From Micromonospora coerulea (GTDB lineage Bacteria; Actinomycetota; Actinomycetes; Mycobacteriales; Micromonosporaceae): a DNA stretch of 64,000 nt. Below are positions 45,241 to 54,715 of the stretch, piece after piece. How positions within the stretch are numbered: the first letter of the stretch is position 1; the number at the start of each line of letters is the position of its first letter. The translations under genes were made by a program, and so were the position numbers. Below the pieces are notes generated by a model. It was not told the DNA's origin. It saw nothing but the letters and a program-made list of their open reading frames with translations, and searched no databases. The DNA lies in assembly GCF_016598485.1 (NCBI RefSeq), contig NZ_JAEMUW010000001.1, positions 186,001 through 250,000 on the forward strand. Reading direction: 5' to 3'.

Positions 45241-46572
45241 ATGCCACCCGTCACCCCTGACCAGCCCCGCCGTCCCGCCGCCGGAGTCGCCGCCGAGACC
45301 CGGCCGCCCGGCCGCGCCCGGCCGGGATCCGGGGTGCCCGTGCCCCGGTCGGGGGAGACGCCGCGCGGCCGGGCGCCGCTGCCCGTCGCCGCCGCGGTCG
45401 CCGCCGGCTGGGCGGCCCTCACGTCCTGGTTGCCGGTGACCGTCGTACTCGGCCTGGCCCAGTTCAGTGAGGACGCCGGCTCGCTGCCGGGCGCGCTGCG
45501 CACCGGACTGGCCGGCTGGCTGCTCGGCCACGGGGTGCCGCTGGAGACCTCCGCCGGCCCGCTCGGCCTGGCCCCGCTGGCGCTGGCGGCGCTGGCTGTC
45601 TGGCGCCTGACCCGGGCCGGGGTGCACGTCAGCCGGGCCATCGGCGCCCGCGCCGGTCGCTCGCCGCGGCAGGCGCTCACCGTCGCGGTCGCGGTCGGCA
45701 TCGGGTACGCGCTGCTCGGCGCCCTCGCCGCGGTGGTGGTCGGCGCGGGCGGCCCACCGGTGTCCCCGGTCCGGGCGGCGATCACCTTCGCGCTCTTCGG
45801 TGCGCTGTCGGCGCTGGTCGGCGCGTTGCGTACCACCGGTGTGTCGGGCCTGCTGGCCCGGCGCTCGCCGCCGCCGCTGCGGGACGGGGTGCGGACCGGC
45901 CTGGTCGCCGGGCTGTTGCTGTTGGGTGCGGGCGCCGGGGCGGCCGGCCTGTCGGTGGCGACCGGGGGTGGCGACGCGGCCGACATGATCGGGGCGTACC
46001 GGACCGGGGTGGCTGGTCAGGCGGGCATCACCCTGGTCAGCCTCGCGTACGCGCCGAACGCCACCATCTGGTCGGCGAGTTACCTGCTGGGCCCCGGGTT
46101 CGCCGTCGGCACCGACACGGCGGTGCGGACCAGTGAGGTCTCCGTCGGTGCGCTGCCGGCCGTACCGCTGCTGGCCGGCCTGCCGCGCGGGCCGATCGAC
46201 GGGCTGGGCGCCGGGCTGCTCGCGGTGCCGGTGCTGGCCGGCATGGCCGCCGGCTGGTTGCTCGCCCGCCGGCTGCTGCGACTGGCCGCCGAGGACCGGG
46301 CAATGGTCGGCTGGGCGTCGCTGCTCGCGCCGGCAGCGCTCGCCGGGCCGGTGGCCGGCGTGCTGCTCGGGCTGGCCGCCGCCGCCTCCGGGGGGCCGCT
46401 CGGCGGTGGTCGGCTCGCCGAGATCGGCCCGGTGTCCTGGCAGGTGGCCGGGGTGGCCACCGTGGTGGTGGCGGCCGGCGCGCTGCTGGGCGCCGTCGGC
46501 ACCAAGCTCCTCGCCCGCTCGCCGGGCCCCGGTCCGACCCCGCGCCGCCCCGCGCCCGCCGCCCGGCCCTGA
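45241..46572 (+). CDS. perM: PerM/DUF6350 polytopic membrane protein
   Basis: 443 residues. A Pro/Arg-rich cytosolic N-terminus (1-45) is followed by at least eight hydrophobic segments, among them PVAAAVAAGWAALTSWLPVTVVLG, LVAGLLLLGAGAGAAGLSVA and VATVVVAAGALLGAVGTKLL. Conserved family blocks include YAPNATIWSASYLLGPGFAVG. Its place just before purN and after sucCD matches mycobacterial Rv0955 (PerM), a membrane protein tied to cell division and persistence. Mechanism unknown. The stop codon lies within a 21-base tandem repeat. Confidence 0.85.
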   Translation: MPPVTPDQPRRPAAGVAAETRPPGRARPGSGVPVPRSGETPRGRAPLPVAAAVAAGWAALTSWLPVTVVLGLAQFSEDAGSLPGALRTGLAGWLLGHGVPLETSAGPLGLAPLALAALAVWRLTRAGVHVSRAIGARAGRSPRQALTVAVAVGIGYALLGALAAVVVGAGGPPVSPVRAAITFALFGALSALVGALRTTGVSGLLARRSPPPLRDGVRTGLVAGLLLLGAGAGAAGLSVATGGGDAADMIGAYRTGVAGQAGITLVSLAYAPNATIWSASYLLGPGFAVGTDTAVRTSEVSVGALPAVPLLAGLPRGPIDGLGAGLLAVPVLAGMAAGWLLARRLLRLAAEDRAMVGWASLLAPAALAGPVAGVLLGLAAAASGGPLGGGRLAEIGPVSWQVAGVATVVVAAGALLGAVGTKLLARSPGPGPTPRRPAPAARP

Positions 46573-46629
46573 CCGCCCGCGCGCCGTTCCCGACCGCCCG
46601 CGCGCCGTTCCCGACCGCCCGTGCCGACC
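46571..46629. repeat. 21-base tandem repeat at the perM stop
   Basis: GACCGCCCGCGCGCCGTTCCC occurs twice in tandem (46571-46591 and 46592-46612), followed by a degenerate third start. The first copy overlaps the perM TGA. Confidence 0.8.
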
Positions 46630-46673
46630 CGCTGCTCACGGCCACCGGCCGGCGGCGTGCCCCGGACACGGCG

Positions 46674-46703
46674 AGGGGCGCCCGGACGGATCCGGACGCC
46701 CCT
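46674..46703. terminator. Terminator between perM and DUF4190 gene
   Basis: A 13-bp stem (46674-46686 with 46691-46703, one mismatch) with a four-base loop, between convergent genes. Confidence 0.75.
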
Positions 46704-46714
46704 GTCGAGCCGGG

Positions 46715-47341
46715 TCAGGAGAAGTTGTTCCAGTTGATGAAGACACCGGCGGTGGCGTTGATGATGCCGAGCACCACGCCGATCGCGCCGCAGATCAGAC
46801 CCGCCTTGGCCTGGCCCGCGTTGCTCGCCTGGCCCTGCTGGGCCTTCTTCTGGCCGAGCACGCCGAGCACCACGCCGGCGATGCCGGCCGGGATGCCGAG
46901 CCCCGGGCAGCAGAGGCCGAGCACGATGGACGCGATACCGGCGATCATGCCGATCAGGCCGAGCGTGTTGTTCTGCCCCTGCGGCATCGGGTAGCCGGCG
47001 TTCGGGTAGGTCGGCGCGGCGCCGTAGGGCGGCTGCTGGCCGTACGGGTCCTGGTACGGCTGCTGCCCGTACGGCTGCCCCGAGGTCGGCTGCCCGTACG
47101 GCTGGCCCGAGGTGGGCTGGCCGTACGGCTGGCCCGAGGTCGGCGGCTGCCCGTACTGCGGCGCCTGCGGCTGGGCGTACGGGTCCTGCGGCTGACCGTA
47201 CGGCTGGCCGGCCGGGGGCTGCTGCCCGTACTGCGGCGCCTGCGGGGGCGGGGCGTACGGGTCCTGGTACTGCGGGGCGGTCGGGTCCTGCGGCGGCTGC
47301 TGCTCGCCGTACGGGTCCTGACCGGGGTAACCGGGCTGCAT
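46715..47341 (-). CDS. DUF4190 membrane protein with Gln-Pro-Tyr repeat tail
   Basis: 208 residues from the ATG at 47341 (MQPGYPGQDPYG). Residues 1-125 are a cytosolic Pro/Gln/Tyr/Gly-rich region with three near-identical units of TSGQPYGQP, encoded by 27-base DNA repeats around 47075-47150. Two membrane segments follow (LGLIGMIAGIASIVLGLCC and LICGAIGVVLGIINATAGVF), separated by QKKAQQGQAS. Function unknown. The neighbouring gene starts with the same MQPGYP. Confidence 0.82.
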   Translation of the reverse strand: MQPGYPGQDPYGEQQPPQDPTAPQYQDPYAPPPQAPQYGQQPPAGQPYGQPQDPYAQPQAPQYGQPPTSGQPYGQPTSGQPYGQPTSGQPYGQQPYQDPYGQQPPYGAAPTYPNAGYPMPQGQNNTLGLIGMIAGIASIVLGLCCPGLGIPAGIAGVVLGVLGQKKAQQGQASNAGQAKAGLICGAIGVVLGIINATAGVFINWNNFS

Positions 47342-47377
47342 TGGAGGGTGCTCCTCAGGCTGGGGGTCGGCGGTCGG

Positions 47378-47674
47378 TTAGTTCGTGCTGCTGCCACCCA
47401 TGATCCCGGCCAGGCCCCCGACGAGGCAGCACACCACGATCAGGGCGATCCAGGCGATGCCGACGATGAGGGCCCACTTGGACCACTTGCGGGACTCGGC
47501 CGCGGCGGCCTGCGCGCCCGCGTAGTCACCCTGCTGAAGCAGCGGGTTCACCTTGGACGCATTGATGATGGCGGGAATGGCCAGCGGCCAGAACAGGAAG
47601 ATCGAGACGATCGACATCGTCATGTTGTTGTTGATCGGCGGCGGCGGCTGCTGCTGCGGGTAACCGGGCTGCAT
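47378..47674 (-). CDS. CD225/dispanin family membrane protein
   Basis: 98 residues from the ATG at 47674, with GAGGAG ten bases upstream. After MQPGYPQQQPPPPINNN come two hydrophobic segments with the CD225 signature: MSIVSIFLFWPLAIPAII, NASKVNPLLQQGDYAGAQAA, SRKWSKWALIVGIAW. Dispanins in animals include interferon-induced IFITM proteins; bacterial members have no assigned role. It lies 36 bases upstream of the DUF4190 gene on the same strand, so they are likely co-transcribed. Confidence 0.88.
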   Translation of the reverse strand: MQPGYPQQQPPPPINNNMTMSIVSIFLFWPLAIPAIINASKVNPLLQQGDYAGAQAAAAESRKWSKWALIVGIAWIALIVVCCLVGGLAGIMGGSSTN

Positions 47675-47842
47675 GGGGGCGTACTCCTCGGTCCATCGGC
47701 ACGCGGCGGTGCCGGTTCACTGACGGGTGCGGGGCCGGGCCTACGCCGGGCACCGAGCGACCGGCAGCGTATCGCGCCGGCACCACCCGGGTGATCACCC
47801 GAAACGGCGCTGCCCGACCGCTGGACGCCCTGACCTGCCCGA

Positions 47843-47848
47843 TAGGGT
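47843..47848 (+). promoter_or_regulatory. -10 element TAGGGT, leaderless purN
   Basis: TAGGGT ends six bases before the purN GTG at 47855; CTGGAC lies 16 bases upstream as a weak -35. No Shine-Dalgarno. Confidence 0.5.
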
Positions 47849-47854
47849 GGCCGC

Positions 47855-48475
47855 GTGACCGAGCCCGCGTCCGTCGCCCGCCTCGTCGTCCTCGTCTCCG
47901 GCTCCGGCAGCAACCTCCAGGCGCTGCTGGACGCCGCCGCCGACCCCGCGTACGGGGCGCGGGTGGTTGCCGTGGGCGCCGACCGGGACGGGATCGCGGG
48001 CCTGGACCGGGCCGCGGCCGCCGGGGTGCCGACCTTCGTCGACCGGGTGAAGGACCACCCGACCCGGGAGGACTGGGACAAGGCGCTGACCGCGCACGTC
48101 GCGGAGCACCGGCCCGACCTGGTGATCAGCGCCGGCTTCCTCAAGCTGGTCGGCCCGCACTTCCTGGCCGCGTTCGGCGACCGTTACCTGAACACGCACA
48201 ACACCCTGCTGCCGGCGTTCCCCGGCATCCACGGTCCGCGGGACGCCCTCGCCTACGGCGTGAAGATCACCGGGGCGACCCTCTTCTTCGTCGACGCCGG
48301 GATGGACACCGGCCCGATCGTCGCCCAGGTCGCCGTGCCGGTGCGCGACGACGACGACGAGGAGACGCTCACCGAGCGCATCAAGGAAGCCGAGCGCCGC
48401 CAGCTCGTCGAGCAGGTCGGTCGGCTGGTCCGTGAAGGTTGGACGATCACCGGAAGAAAGGTCACGGTCCCGTGA
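47855..48475 (+). CDS. purN: Phosphoribosylglycinamide formyltransferase
   Basis: 206 residues. It transfers a formyl group from 10-formyl-THF to GAR in purine synthesis. Conserved: [14 protein letters not shown], catalytic [15 protein letters not shown] with the Asn-His pair, and [15 protein letters not shown] with the catalytic Asp. Its TGA overlaps the purH GTG (GTGA), so the two are translationally coupled. FolD, encoded at 59847, makes the cofactor. Confidence 0.97.
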   Translation: MTEPASVARLVVLVSGSGSNLQALLDAAADPAYGARVVAVGADRDGIAGLDRAAAAGVPTFVDRVKDHPTREDWDKALTAHVAEHRPDLVISAGFLKLVGPHFLAAFGDRYLNTHNTLLPAFPGIHGPRDALAYGVKITGATLFFVDAGMDTGPIVAQVAVPVRDDDDEETLTERIKEAERRQLVEQVGRLVREGWTITGRKVTVP

Positions 48476-50043
48476 GTTCCACTCAGGACGAGCGCCGCCC
48501 GATCCGGCGGGCGCTGGTCAGCGTCTACGACAAGACCGGCCTGGTCGAGCTGGCCCGGGCCCTGCACGACGCCGGGGTGGAGCTCGTGTCGACCGGCAGC
48601 ACCGCGTCGACGATCTCCGGCGCCGGCGTGCCGGTGACCGCGGTCGAGCAGGTGACCGGCTTCCCGGAGATCCTCGAGGGCCGGGTGAAGACCCTGCACC
48701 CGAAGATCCACGGTGGTCTCCTCGCCGACCTGCGCAAGGAGTCCCACGCCGCCCAGCTCGACGAGCACAACATCGCCGGGATCGACCTGCTGGTCTCCAA
48801 TCTCTACCCGTTCCAGGCCACGGTCGCCTCCGGCGCCAGCCAGGACGAGTGCGTCGAGCAGATCGACATCGGCGGGCCGGCGATGGTCCGGGCGGCCGCC
48901 AAGAACCACGCCTCGGTGGCGGTGGTGACCGACCCGGCGGCGTACCCGGCGCTGCTGGCGGCGCTCGGCGAGGGCGGGTTCACCCTGGCCCAGCGCAAGG
49001 TGCTGGCGGCCCGCGCGTTCGCCGCCATCGCCGAGTACGACGTCGCCGTCGCCGCGTGGTGCGCGCAGGAGCTGGCCCCGGACGGCGACTGGTGGCCGGA
49101 GTTCGCCGGGCTGGCGCTGCGCCGGCAGGCGGTGCTGCGCTACGGCGAGAACCCGCACCAGTCGGCCGCCCTCTACGTCGACCCGGACAGCCCGGCCGGC
49201 CTGGCGCAGGCCGAGCAGCTGCACGGCAAGGAGATGTCCTACAACAACTACGTCGACGCCGACGCCGCCTGGCGGGCCGCGAACGACTTCGCCGACCAGC
49301 CGGCGGTGGCGATCATCAAGCACGCCAACCCGTGCGGTATCGCGGTCGGTGCGGACGTCGCCGAGGCGCACCGCAGGGCGCACGCTTGCGACCCCGTGTC
49401 GGCGTACGGCGGGGTGATCGCGGTGAACCGGCCGGTCAGCGTGGAGCTGGCCCGGCAGGTCTCCGAGATCTTCACCGAGGTGCTGGTGGCACCCGGCTTC
49501 GACGAGGGCGCCGTGGAGATCCTCCAGGGCAAGAAGAACATCCGGCTGCTGCGCGCCCCCGAGTTCCGCCCGTTGCCGGCGGAGTGGCGGCAGGTGACCG
49601 GCGGGGTCCTCGTGCAGCTTCGCGACAAGATCGACGCCGAGGGCGACGACCCGGCGAACTGGCGACTGGCCACCGGCGAGGCGGCCGACGAGGCGACCCT
49701 GCGGGATCTCGCCTTCGCCTGGCGGGCGGTCCGCGCGGTGAAGAGCAACGCGATCCTGCTGGCCAAGGACGGCGCGACCGTCGGGGTGGGCATGGGTCAG
49801 GTGAATCGGGTGGACTCGGCGCAGCTCGCGGTCAGCCGGGCCGGTGCGGAACGGGCCCGGGGCGCGGTCTGCGCCTCGGACGCCTTCTTCCCGTTCGCCG
49901 ACGGGCCGAAGATCCTCATCGAGGCGGGCGTCCGGGCGATCGTCCAGCCCGGCGGTTCGATCCGCGACGAGGAGGTCATCGCGGCGGCCAAGGAGGCCGG
50001 GGTGACCATGTACCTCACCGGCACCCGGCACTTCTTCCACTGA
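48472..50043 (+). CDS. purH: Bifunctional AICAR formyltransferase / IMP cyclohydrolase
   Basis: 523 residues from the GTG at 48472; the 11 codons upstream are purN overlap. It has an N-terminal cyclohydrolase domain ([36 protein letters not shown]) and a C-terminal transformylase domain ([31 protein letters not shown]). It completes purine synthesis to IMP, the substrate of GuaB. Followed by a terminator-like hairpin. Confidence 0.98.
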   Translation: MSSTQDERRPIRRALVSVYDKTGLVELARALHDAGVELVSTGSTASTISGAGVPVTAVEQVTGFPEILEGRVKTLHPKIHGGLLADLRKESHAAQLDEHNIAGIDLLVSNLYPFQATVASGASQDECVEQIDIGGPAMVRAAAKNHASVAVVTDPAAYPALLAALGEGGFTLAQRKVLAARAFAAIAEYDVAVAAWCAQELAPDGDWWPEFAGLALRRQAVLRYGENPHQSAALYVDPDSPAGLAQAEQLHGKEMSYNNYVDADAAWRAANDFADQPAVAIIKHANPCGIAVGADVAEAHRRAHACDPVSAYGGVIAVNRPVSVELARQVSEIFTEVLVAPGFDEGAVEILQGKKNIRLLRAPEFRPLPAEWRQVTGGVLVQLRDKIDAEGDDPANWRLATGEAADEATLRDLAFAWRAVRAVKSNAILLAKDGATVGVGMGQVNRVDSAQLAVSRAGAERARGAVCASDAFFPFADGPKILIEAGVRAIVQPGGSIRDEEVIAAAKEAGVTMYLTGTRHFFH

Positions 50044-50054
50044 CCCGTCGTGGG

Positions 50055-50087
50055 AAGCGGGGCGCGGCCGGCGGGCCGTGCCCGCTT
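50055..50087 (+). terminator. purNH terminator
   Basis: AAGCGGG (50055-50061) and CCCGCTT (50081-50087) close a stem with additional GC pairing inside, 12 bases after purH. Confidence 0.6.
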
Positions 50088-50308
50088 CGGCGTTGAGTCT
50101 CCACTCGGGAGCGCTCCATCGGTCGCCGCGCTGACCAGCCGAAAGTACGACCATCAACCCGTTGCCGGTCGTCAATTGGTGTTGCTAGCGTGATCCCGGC
50201 AGCAAGCGATCGACCCCCCGGTACTCCTTACCACCCGTCTCCCGCCCGCGGCCCCCGGCCGCCCGCCCGAGCGGCGTCCGACATCCCTCGTTCCGACAGG
50301 TTGGCCCC

Positions 50309-50788
50309 ATGCGCGTGTGCGACCGGTTGAGCGCCGTCGTCGTCGCGCTGGCGTTCGTCCTGGCTGGTCTGGGTGCGCCGGCCTGCGCGGAGACCCACCT
50401 GCCCGGCGCGGCGGCCACCGCCGCGCACCGGTCGATCGGCCACGACGCGTCGCCCGTCGTCCCTCCTGGCGTACGGCGCGTCTTCGCCCCGGTCACCACG
50501 CCGCACCTTCCCGCCCCGCCGTCGGGCGACCCACGGGTCGTCGGGGAGCCCCACGCGCGCCCCGGCACTCCGTCGGAGCTGCGGGCGGAGGTGCCCGGCG
50601 GGCCCTGTGGTGACCACCGCGCCAGCGCTGGCCAGTCCGACGGACCGGACGATCTCCTCCTCGGCGCGCCCCTGCGGCTCGACGGCACGGCGGTCGCCGT
50701 CCCCGCCGCGACCCGCTACCAGCCGCCGTTCGTGCCGCTGCCGCCCCGGGGCACCCTGCCCACCCGGGCGCCACCCGCCACCGCCTGA
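50309..50788 (+). CDS. Hypothetical secreted protein
   Basis: 159 residues from the ATG at 50309. A clear Sec signal, MRVCDRLSAVVVALAFVLAG, ends near APACA. The mature part is Pro/Ala/Gly-rich without recognised domains, with Cys only once (GGPCGDH). It lies 200 bases upstream of a secreted beta-propeller protein on the same strand; a link is possible but unproven. The codon pattern supports coding but similarity is not recognised. Confidence 0.55.
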   Translation: MRVCDRLSAVVVALAFVLAGLGAPACAETHLPGAAATAAHRSIGHDASPVVPPGVRRVFAPVTTPHLPAPPSGDPRVVGEPHARPGTPSELRAEVPGGPCGDHRASAGQSDGPDDLLLGAPLRLDGTAVAVPAATRYQPPFVPLPPRGTLPTRAPPATA

Positions 50789-50988
50789 CCCTCCCCGCGC
50801 CCCGGTCCTGCCGGGTCCGGCGCGGGTGTGACCCATCCGCCGAGGTGGACGTCGTACGCGACGAGGGTCGACTCCGGACGGTTCCCGTCCGATCACCAGT
50901 CAGCAGACCATGGCCGCGCCATCCGCCGCCATGGGTTCCTCTCCCCGGGCCACCCCGCCCGGGATCCCCTGAATCCTGGAGGATTCAC

Positions 50989-53622
50989 ATGTCGAAATCC
51001 CGCTGGCGCAAGCCGGCGACAATCGCGGGCGCGCTGGTGCTGACCGCCGCGCTCGGTGGCGTCGCGGCCACCAACCACGAGGTCCTGGAGGCCCTCGGCC
51101 TCGCGCAGGAGCCCGGCGCGAACCTGCCCTGGCACGCCCGTGAGTTCGCCGAGATGGCGGCCGGGGAGAACTCCGAGGAGGCCGGCGAGGAGGCCTTCGA
51201 GGCCCGGATCATCGCCGAGCAGTTCGCCCAGGCCCGCTCCGCGCCGGGCATCGTGGCACCGGGCGCGTACGCCAACGCGTTCAGCCAGCTGGGCAGCCTG
51301 CCCGTCACCAAGGGCAACTGGCGCGAGGTCACCAAAATCAAGTACGACGGTGACGACCCGCGCTACCGCGACTACGCCTCCAACTCCTCCGGGGGCGCCG
51401 GCCTGCAGACCGGCCGGATCACCGGCCTCGCGGCCGACAACAGCGGCTATGTGTATGCGGCCGGCGCCGACGGCGGCGTGTGGCGGTCCTCGACCGGCGG
51501 CGGGAGCTGGACGCCGATCACGGACACGCTGCCCACCCTGTCCAGCGGCGACGTCGTGCTCGCCGCCGACGGCTCGCTCTGGTACGCCACCGGTGAGGCG
51601 AACACGGGTGCCACCTCCTACGTCGGCGCGGGCGTCTACCGGCTCGCCAACCCGAAGACCGGTCAGTTCACCGCGACCGACCGGGTCGGCGGCACCGAGC
51701 TGGAAAGTACGGTCATCAACAAGCTGCGCTTCTTCGACGGCAAGGTCTGGGCCGCCACCAACCGGGGCCTCTACTCGCACTCGATGACCAGCACCTCCGG
51801 GGCGTGGAAGTTCGAGTGGGCGCCGAACCCGAGCTTCCTGCCGGGCGGGGCGGACGCGGGCACGCCGAACGCGGCGTACAAGAACATCGTAAACGACGTG
51901 GCCGACGACCCGCGCAACCCGAAGCACGTGGTGGTGGCCTCGGCCTGGCGGTCGGGCGACACCTACAACGGCTTCTACGAGACCGCCGACTACACCGCGG
52001 GCGGTTGGACCAAGGTCAATCCGACCGGCTCCATCCCGGCCGACGACATCGGCTACGTGACGTTCGCCTTCTCCGCCGACGGCGGCAAGCTCTACGCGAT
52101 CAACCAGTCGCCGAAGCTGCTCAACAAGCCGGCCGGCAACGTCAACAGCTACCTGGACGGCATCTACGTCTCCAACAACGGCTCGCCCGCCGGGCCGTGG
52201 AGCAAGATCGCCGACTCGGCGAAGCTGGGCAACTCCGGTTCCGCGCTCAAGCAGACCGTGATCGGCAAGGGCTACGGGCCGGGCATCCAGGCCTGGTACA
52301 ACCAGTTCCTCACGGTGGACCCGGCCAACCCGAACCACGTCTGGGCGGGTCTGGAGGAGGTCTACGAGTCGACCGACGCCGGCGCCAACTGGAAGACCGT
52401 CGGGCCGTACTGGAACTTCGGCTTCTCCTGCTGGAACATCTACGACGCGCAGAACAAGTGCAACAAGACCACGCACTCCGACCAGCACTCGGTGGCGGTG
52501 GGCAACGGTTTCGTCTACGTCGGCAACGACGGCGGCATCTACCGCCGGCCGATCAACGGCAAGACCGACAAGGAAGGCCACGCCACCGACTGGCAGAGCC
52601 TCAACGACGGCACCATCGACGCCTTGCAGTACTACTCGGTCTCGGTGGGCAAGGACCCGGCCAAGGCCGGCACGGTGGTCTCCGGTGGTCTCCAGGACAA
52701 CGGCGCCTCGGTGCTGCGGGCCGGCGACACCGTGATGGGCTCGAACTTCGGCGGTGACGGCGGCGACTCGCTGGCCGACCCGGCCAACGGCTGCCGGCAG
52801 GTCCAGGAGTACACCAACCTGGCCATGCGGGTGACCGAGAACTGCAACGCCAACCCCGGACCGGGCACGGCGGAGACCTCCACCTCGCGGGACATCCAGC
52901 CGTACACCTCGTCGCCGGGCGACGAGCTGGCCCGGTTCATCGCGCCGTTCGCGCCCGACGACCACGACGCAAACACCTGGGTCGCCGGTGGCCGGCACGT
53001 CTGGGTCAACACCAAGGGCTACGCGATCCAGAACGGCAAGGGCTGGAGCAACGTCTTCGACCTGGGCGCCGGTCACACCGCCACCTCGGTCGCCGTCTCC
53101 GGCGGCACCGCGTACGTCGGCTGGTGCGGTCCGTGCAACAACGCCGGCTTCACCCGGGGCGTCGCGGTCGGCAAGGTGAACGACCCGGCGAGCTGGCACC
53201 AGCTCACCCTGTCGGCGGACTTCCCGAACCGGTTCGTGCAGGGCGCCGGGGTCGACCCGGCGAACGCCGCGCACGCCTTCCTCGCGATCAACGGGTTCTC
53301 CCGGCGGTTCACCGAGGGCCCGGGCGCCGGCTTCGGCCACGTCTATGAGACGACCGACGCGGGCGCGACCTGGAAGGACGTCTCGGCGAACCTGCCGGAC
53401 GTGCCGGCCAGCTCGGTCAAGGAGCTGGCCAACGGCGCGCTGGTGCTCGCCACCGACCTGGCGACCTTCTACCGGGCGCCGGGCGCCACCGACTGGCAAC
53501 GGCTGGGCACCGGCCTGCCGCTGACGGTCGGCATGGACGTCGAGTACAACGCGGTGGACAACGCGCTCTACGTGGCGACCCACGGCCGCGGCATCTGGGC
53601 GTTCGACCTGGCTCAGCTCTGA
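50989..53622 (+). CDS. Secreted BNR/sortilin-type beta-propeller protein
   Basis: 877 residues from the ATG at 50989, with GGAGG six bases upstream; the longer frame upstream is spurious. A signal-like segment (about 8-28) is followed by a helical acidic stretch (EFAEMAAGENSEEAGEEAFE). A long series of beta-propeller blades then carries BNR/Asp-box-like turns such as WRSSTGGGSWTPI, YESTDAGANWKTVG and YETTDAGATWKDV. The family includes glycosidases (xyloglucanases, sialidase-like) and VPS10-type binding propellers. No catalytic residues could be assigned, so hydrolase activity is not claimed. Confidence 0.82.
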   Translation: MSKSRWRKPATIAGALVLTAALGGVAATNHEVLEALGLAQEPGANLPWHAREFAEMAAGENSEEAGEEAFEARIIAEQFAQARSAPGIVAPGAYANAFSQLGSLPVTKGNWREVTKIKYDGDDPRYRDYASNSSGGAGLQTGRITGLAADNSGYVYAAGADGGVWRSSTGGGSWTPITDTLPTLSSGDVVLAADGSLWYATGEANTGATSYVGAGVYRLANPKTGQFTATDRVGGTELESTVINKLRFFDGKVWAATNRGLYSHSMTSTSGAWKFEWAPNPSFLPGGADAGTPNAAYKNIVNDVADDPRNPKHVVVASAWRSGDTYNGFYETADYTAGGWTKVNPTGSIPADDIGYVTFAFSADGGKLYAINQSPKLLNKPAGNVNSYLDGIYVSNNGSPAGPWSKIADSAKLGNSGSALKQTVIGKGYGPGIQAWYNQFLTVDPANPNHVWAGLEEVYESTDAGANWKTVGPYWNFGFSCWNIYDAQNKCNKTTHSDQHSVAVGNGFVYVGNDGGIYRRPINGKTDKEGHATDWQSLNDGTIDALQYYSVSVGKDPAKAGTVVSGGLQDNGASVLRAGDTVMGSNFGGDGGDSLADPANGCRQVQEYTNLAMRVTENCNANPGPGTAETSTSRDIQPYTSSPGDELARFIAPFAPDDHDANTWVAGGRHVWVNTKGYAIQNGKGWSNVFDLGAGHTATSVAVSGGTAYVGWCGPCNNAGFTRGVAVGKVNDPASWHQLTLSADFPNRFVQGAGVDPANAAHAFLAINGFSRRFTEGPGAGFGHVYETTDAGATWKDVSANLPDVPASSVKELANGALVLATDLATFYRAPGATDWQRLGTGLPLTVGMDVEYNAVDNALYVATHGRGIWAFDLAQL

Positions 53623-53628
53623 CGGCCG

Positions 53629-53662
53629 GCGGGCCGGTCGGTTTCCGAGCCGGCCGGCCCGC
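53629..53662. terminator. Bidirectional terminator before ABC operon 2 end
   Basis: A 13-bp stem (53629-53641 with 53650-53662, one G-U) with an eight-base loop, between the convergent beta-propeller gene and the OppF-type gene. Confidence 0.8.
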
Positions 53663-53683
53663 ACCGCAGGTCGCCGGCGCCCG

Positions 53684-54715
53684 TCAGGCGGCGGTGGGGC
53701 GCACCTCGGCGAAGTGGCAGGCCGAGGGGTGCGGGTCGGCGGCGCGCAGGACCGTCTGCGGGTCCTGGATGGCGCAGATGTCCTGCGCCTTCCAGCAGCG
53801 GGTGCGGAAGTGGCAGCCACTCGGCGGGTCGGCCGGGCTGGGCACGTCGCCGGTGAGCCGGATCATGTTCCGGTTCTCCCGGGCGTCCGGGTCCGGCACC
53901 GGCACGGCCGAGAGCAGCGCCTGGGTGTACGGGTGGGTGGCGCGTTCGTAGATCTCCTGCTCGGTGCCGATCTCCACGATCCGGCCGAGGTACATCACCG
54001 CGACCCGGTCCGAGATGTGCCGGACCACCGACAGGTCGTGCGCGATGAAGATGTACGACAGCCCGAACTCGTCCTGGAGCTGCTCCAGCAGGTTGATCAC
54101 CTGCGCCTGGATCGACACGTCCAGGGCCGAGACCGGCTCGTCGCAGACGATGACCTCCGGCCGCAGGGCCAGAGCCCGGGCGATGCCGATGCGCTGCCGT
54201 TGGCCGCCGGAGAACTGGTGCGGGTAGCGGTTGATGTGTTCGGGGTTGAGCCCGACCACATCCAGTAGCTCCTGCACCCGCTTCTGCTTGCTGCCCTTCG
54301 GCGCCGCGTCCGGGTGGATCTCGAACGGCTCGCCGATGATGTCGCCGACCGTCATCCGCGGGTTCAGCGAGGTGTACGGATCCTGCATCACCATCTGCAT
54401 GTTGCGGCGCAGCCGGCGCAGCTCCGCGCCGGAGGACTTGAAGAGGTCCTTGCCCTCCAGGGTGGCCCGGCCGGAGGTCGGCGTCTCGAGCCGCATCAGC
54501 AGCCGGGCGAGGGTCGACTTGCCGCAGCCGGACTCGCCGACGATGCCGAGCGTCTCGCCCCGGCGCAGCTCGAAGCTCACCCCGTCGACGGCCTTCACCG
54601 CGCCGGTCTGCTTCTTGAACAGCACACCCTGGCTGATCGGGAAGTGCTTCACCACGTTGTCGACGGAGAGGATCGTCTCGCCGCGGACCTTGGTCGGACT
54701 AGCGGGCGCTGTCAT
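53684..54715 (-). CDS. Peptide ABC transporter ATPase, OppF type (operon 2)
   Basis: 343 residues from the ATG at 54715, preferred over the GTG at 54718 because AGGAGG is six bases upstream of it. Walker [10 protein letters not shown], signature [15 protein letters not shown], Walker [14 protein letters not shown]-loop FIAHDLS and C-terminal Cys series [14 protein letters not shown]. Nearly the same over long stretches as the operon 1 OppF. Last gene of the operon; it overlaps the OppD-type gene by 17 bases. Confidence 0.95.
   Translation of the reverse strand: MTAPASPTKVRGETILSVDNVVKHFPISQGVLFKKQTGAVKAVDGVSFELRRGETLGIVGESGCGKSTLARLLMRLETPTSGRATLEGKDLFKSSGAELRRLRRNMQMVMQDPYTSLNPRMTVGDIIGEPFEIHPDAAPKGSKQKRVQELLDVVGLNPEHINRYPHQFSGGQRQRIGIARALALRPEVIVCDEPVSALDVSIQAQVINLLEQLQDEFGLSYIFIAHDLSVVRHISDRVAVMYLGRIVEIGTEQEIYERATHPYTQALLSAVPVPDPDARENRNMIRLTGDVPSPADPPSGCHFRTRCWKAQDICAIQDPQTVLRAADPHPSACHFAEVRPTAA

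Noticed and set aside
47075..47150. CRISPR-like short repeats
   Set aside because: These are 27-base repeats without spacers, encoding the TSGQPYGQP units of a membrane protein.
48253..50175. 640-codon minus-strand ORF opposite purH
   Set aside because: Antisense shadow of a fully conserved purine gene.
50893..53820. 975-codon minus-strand ORF opposite the beta-propeller gene
   Set aside because: Repetitive Arg/Val/Gly shadow translation, no domain; the plus-strand gene has a signal peptide and ribosome site.
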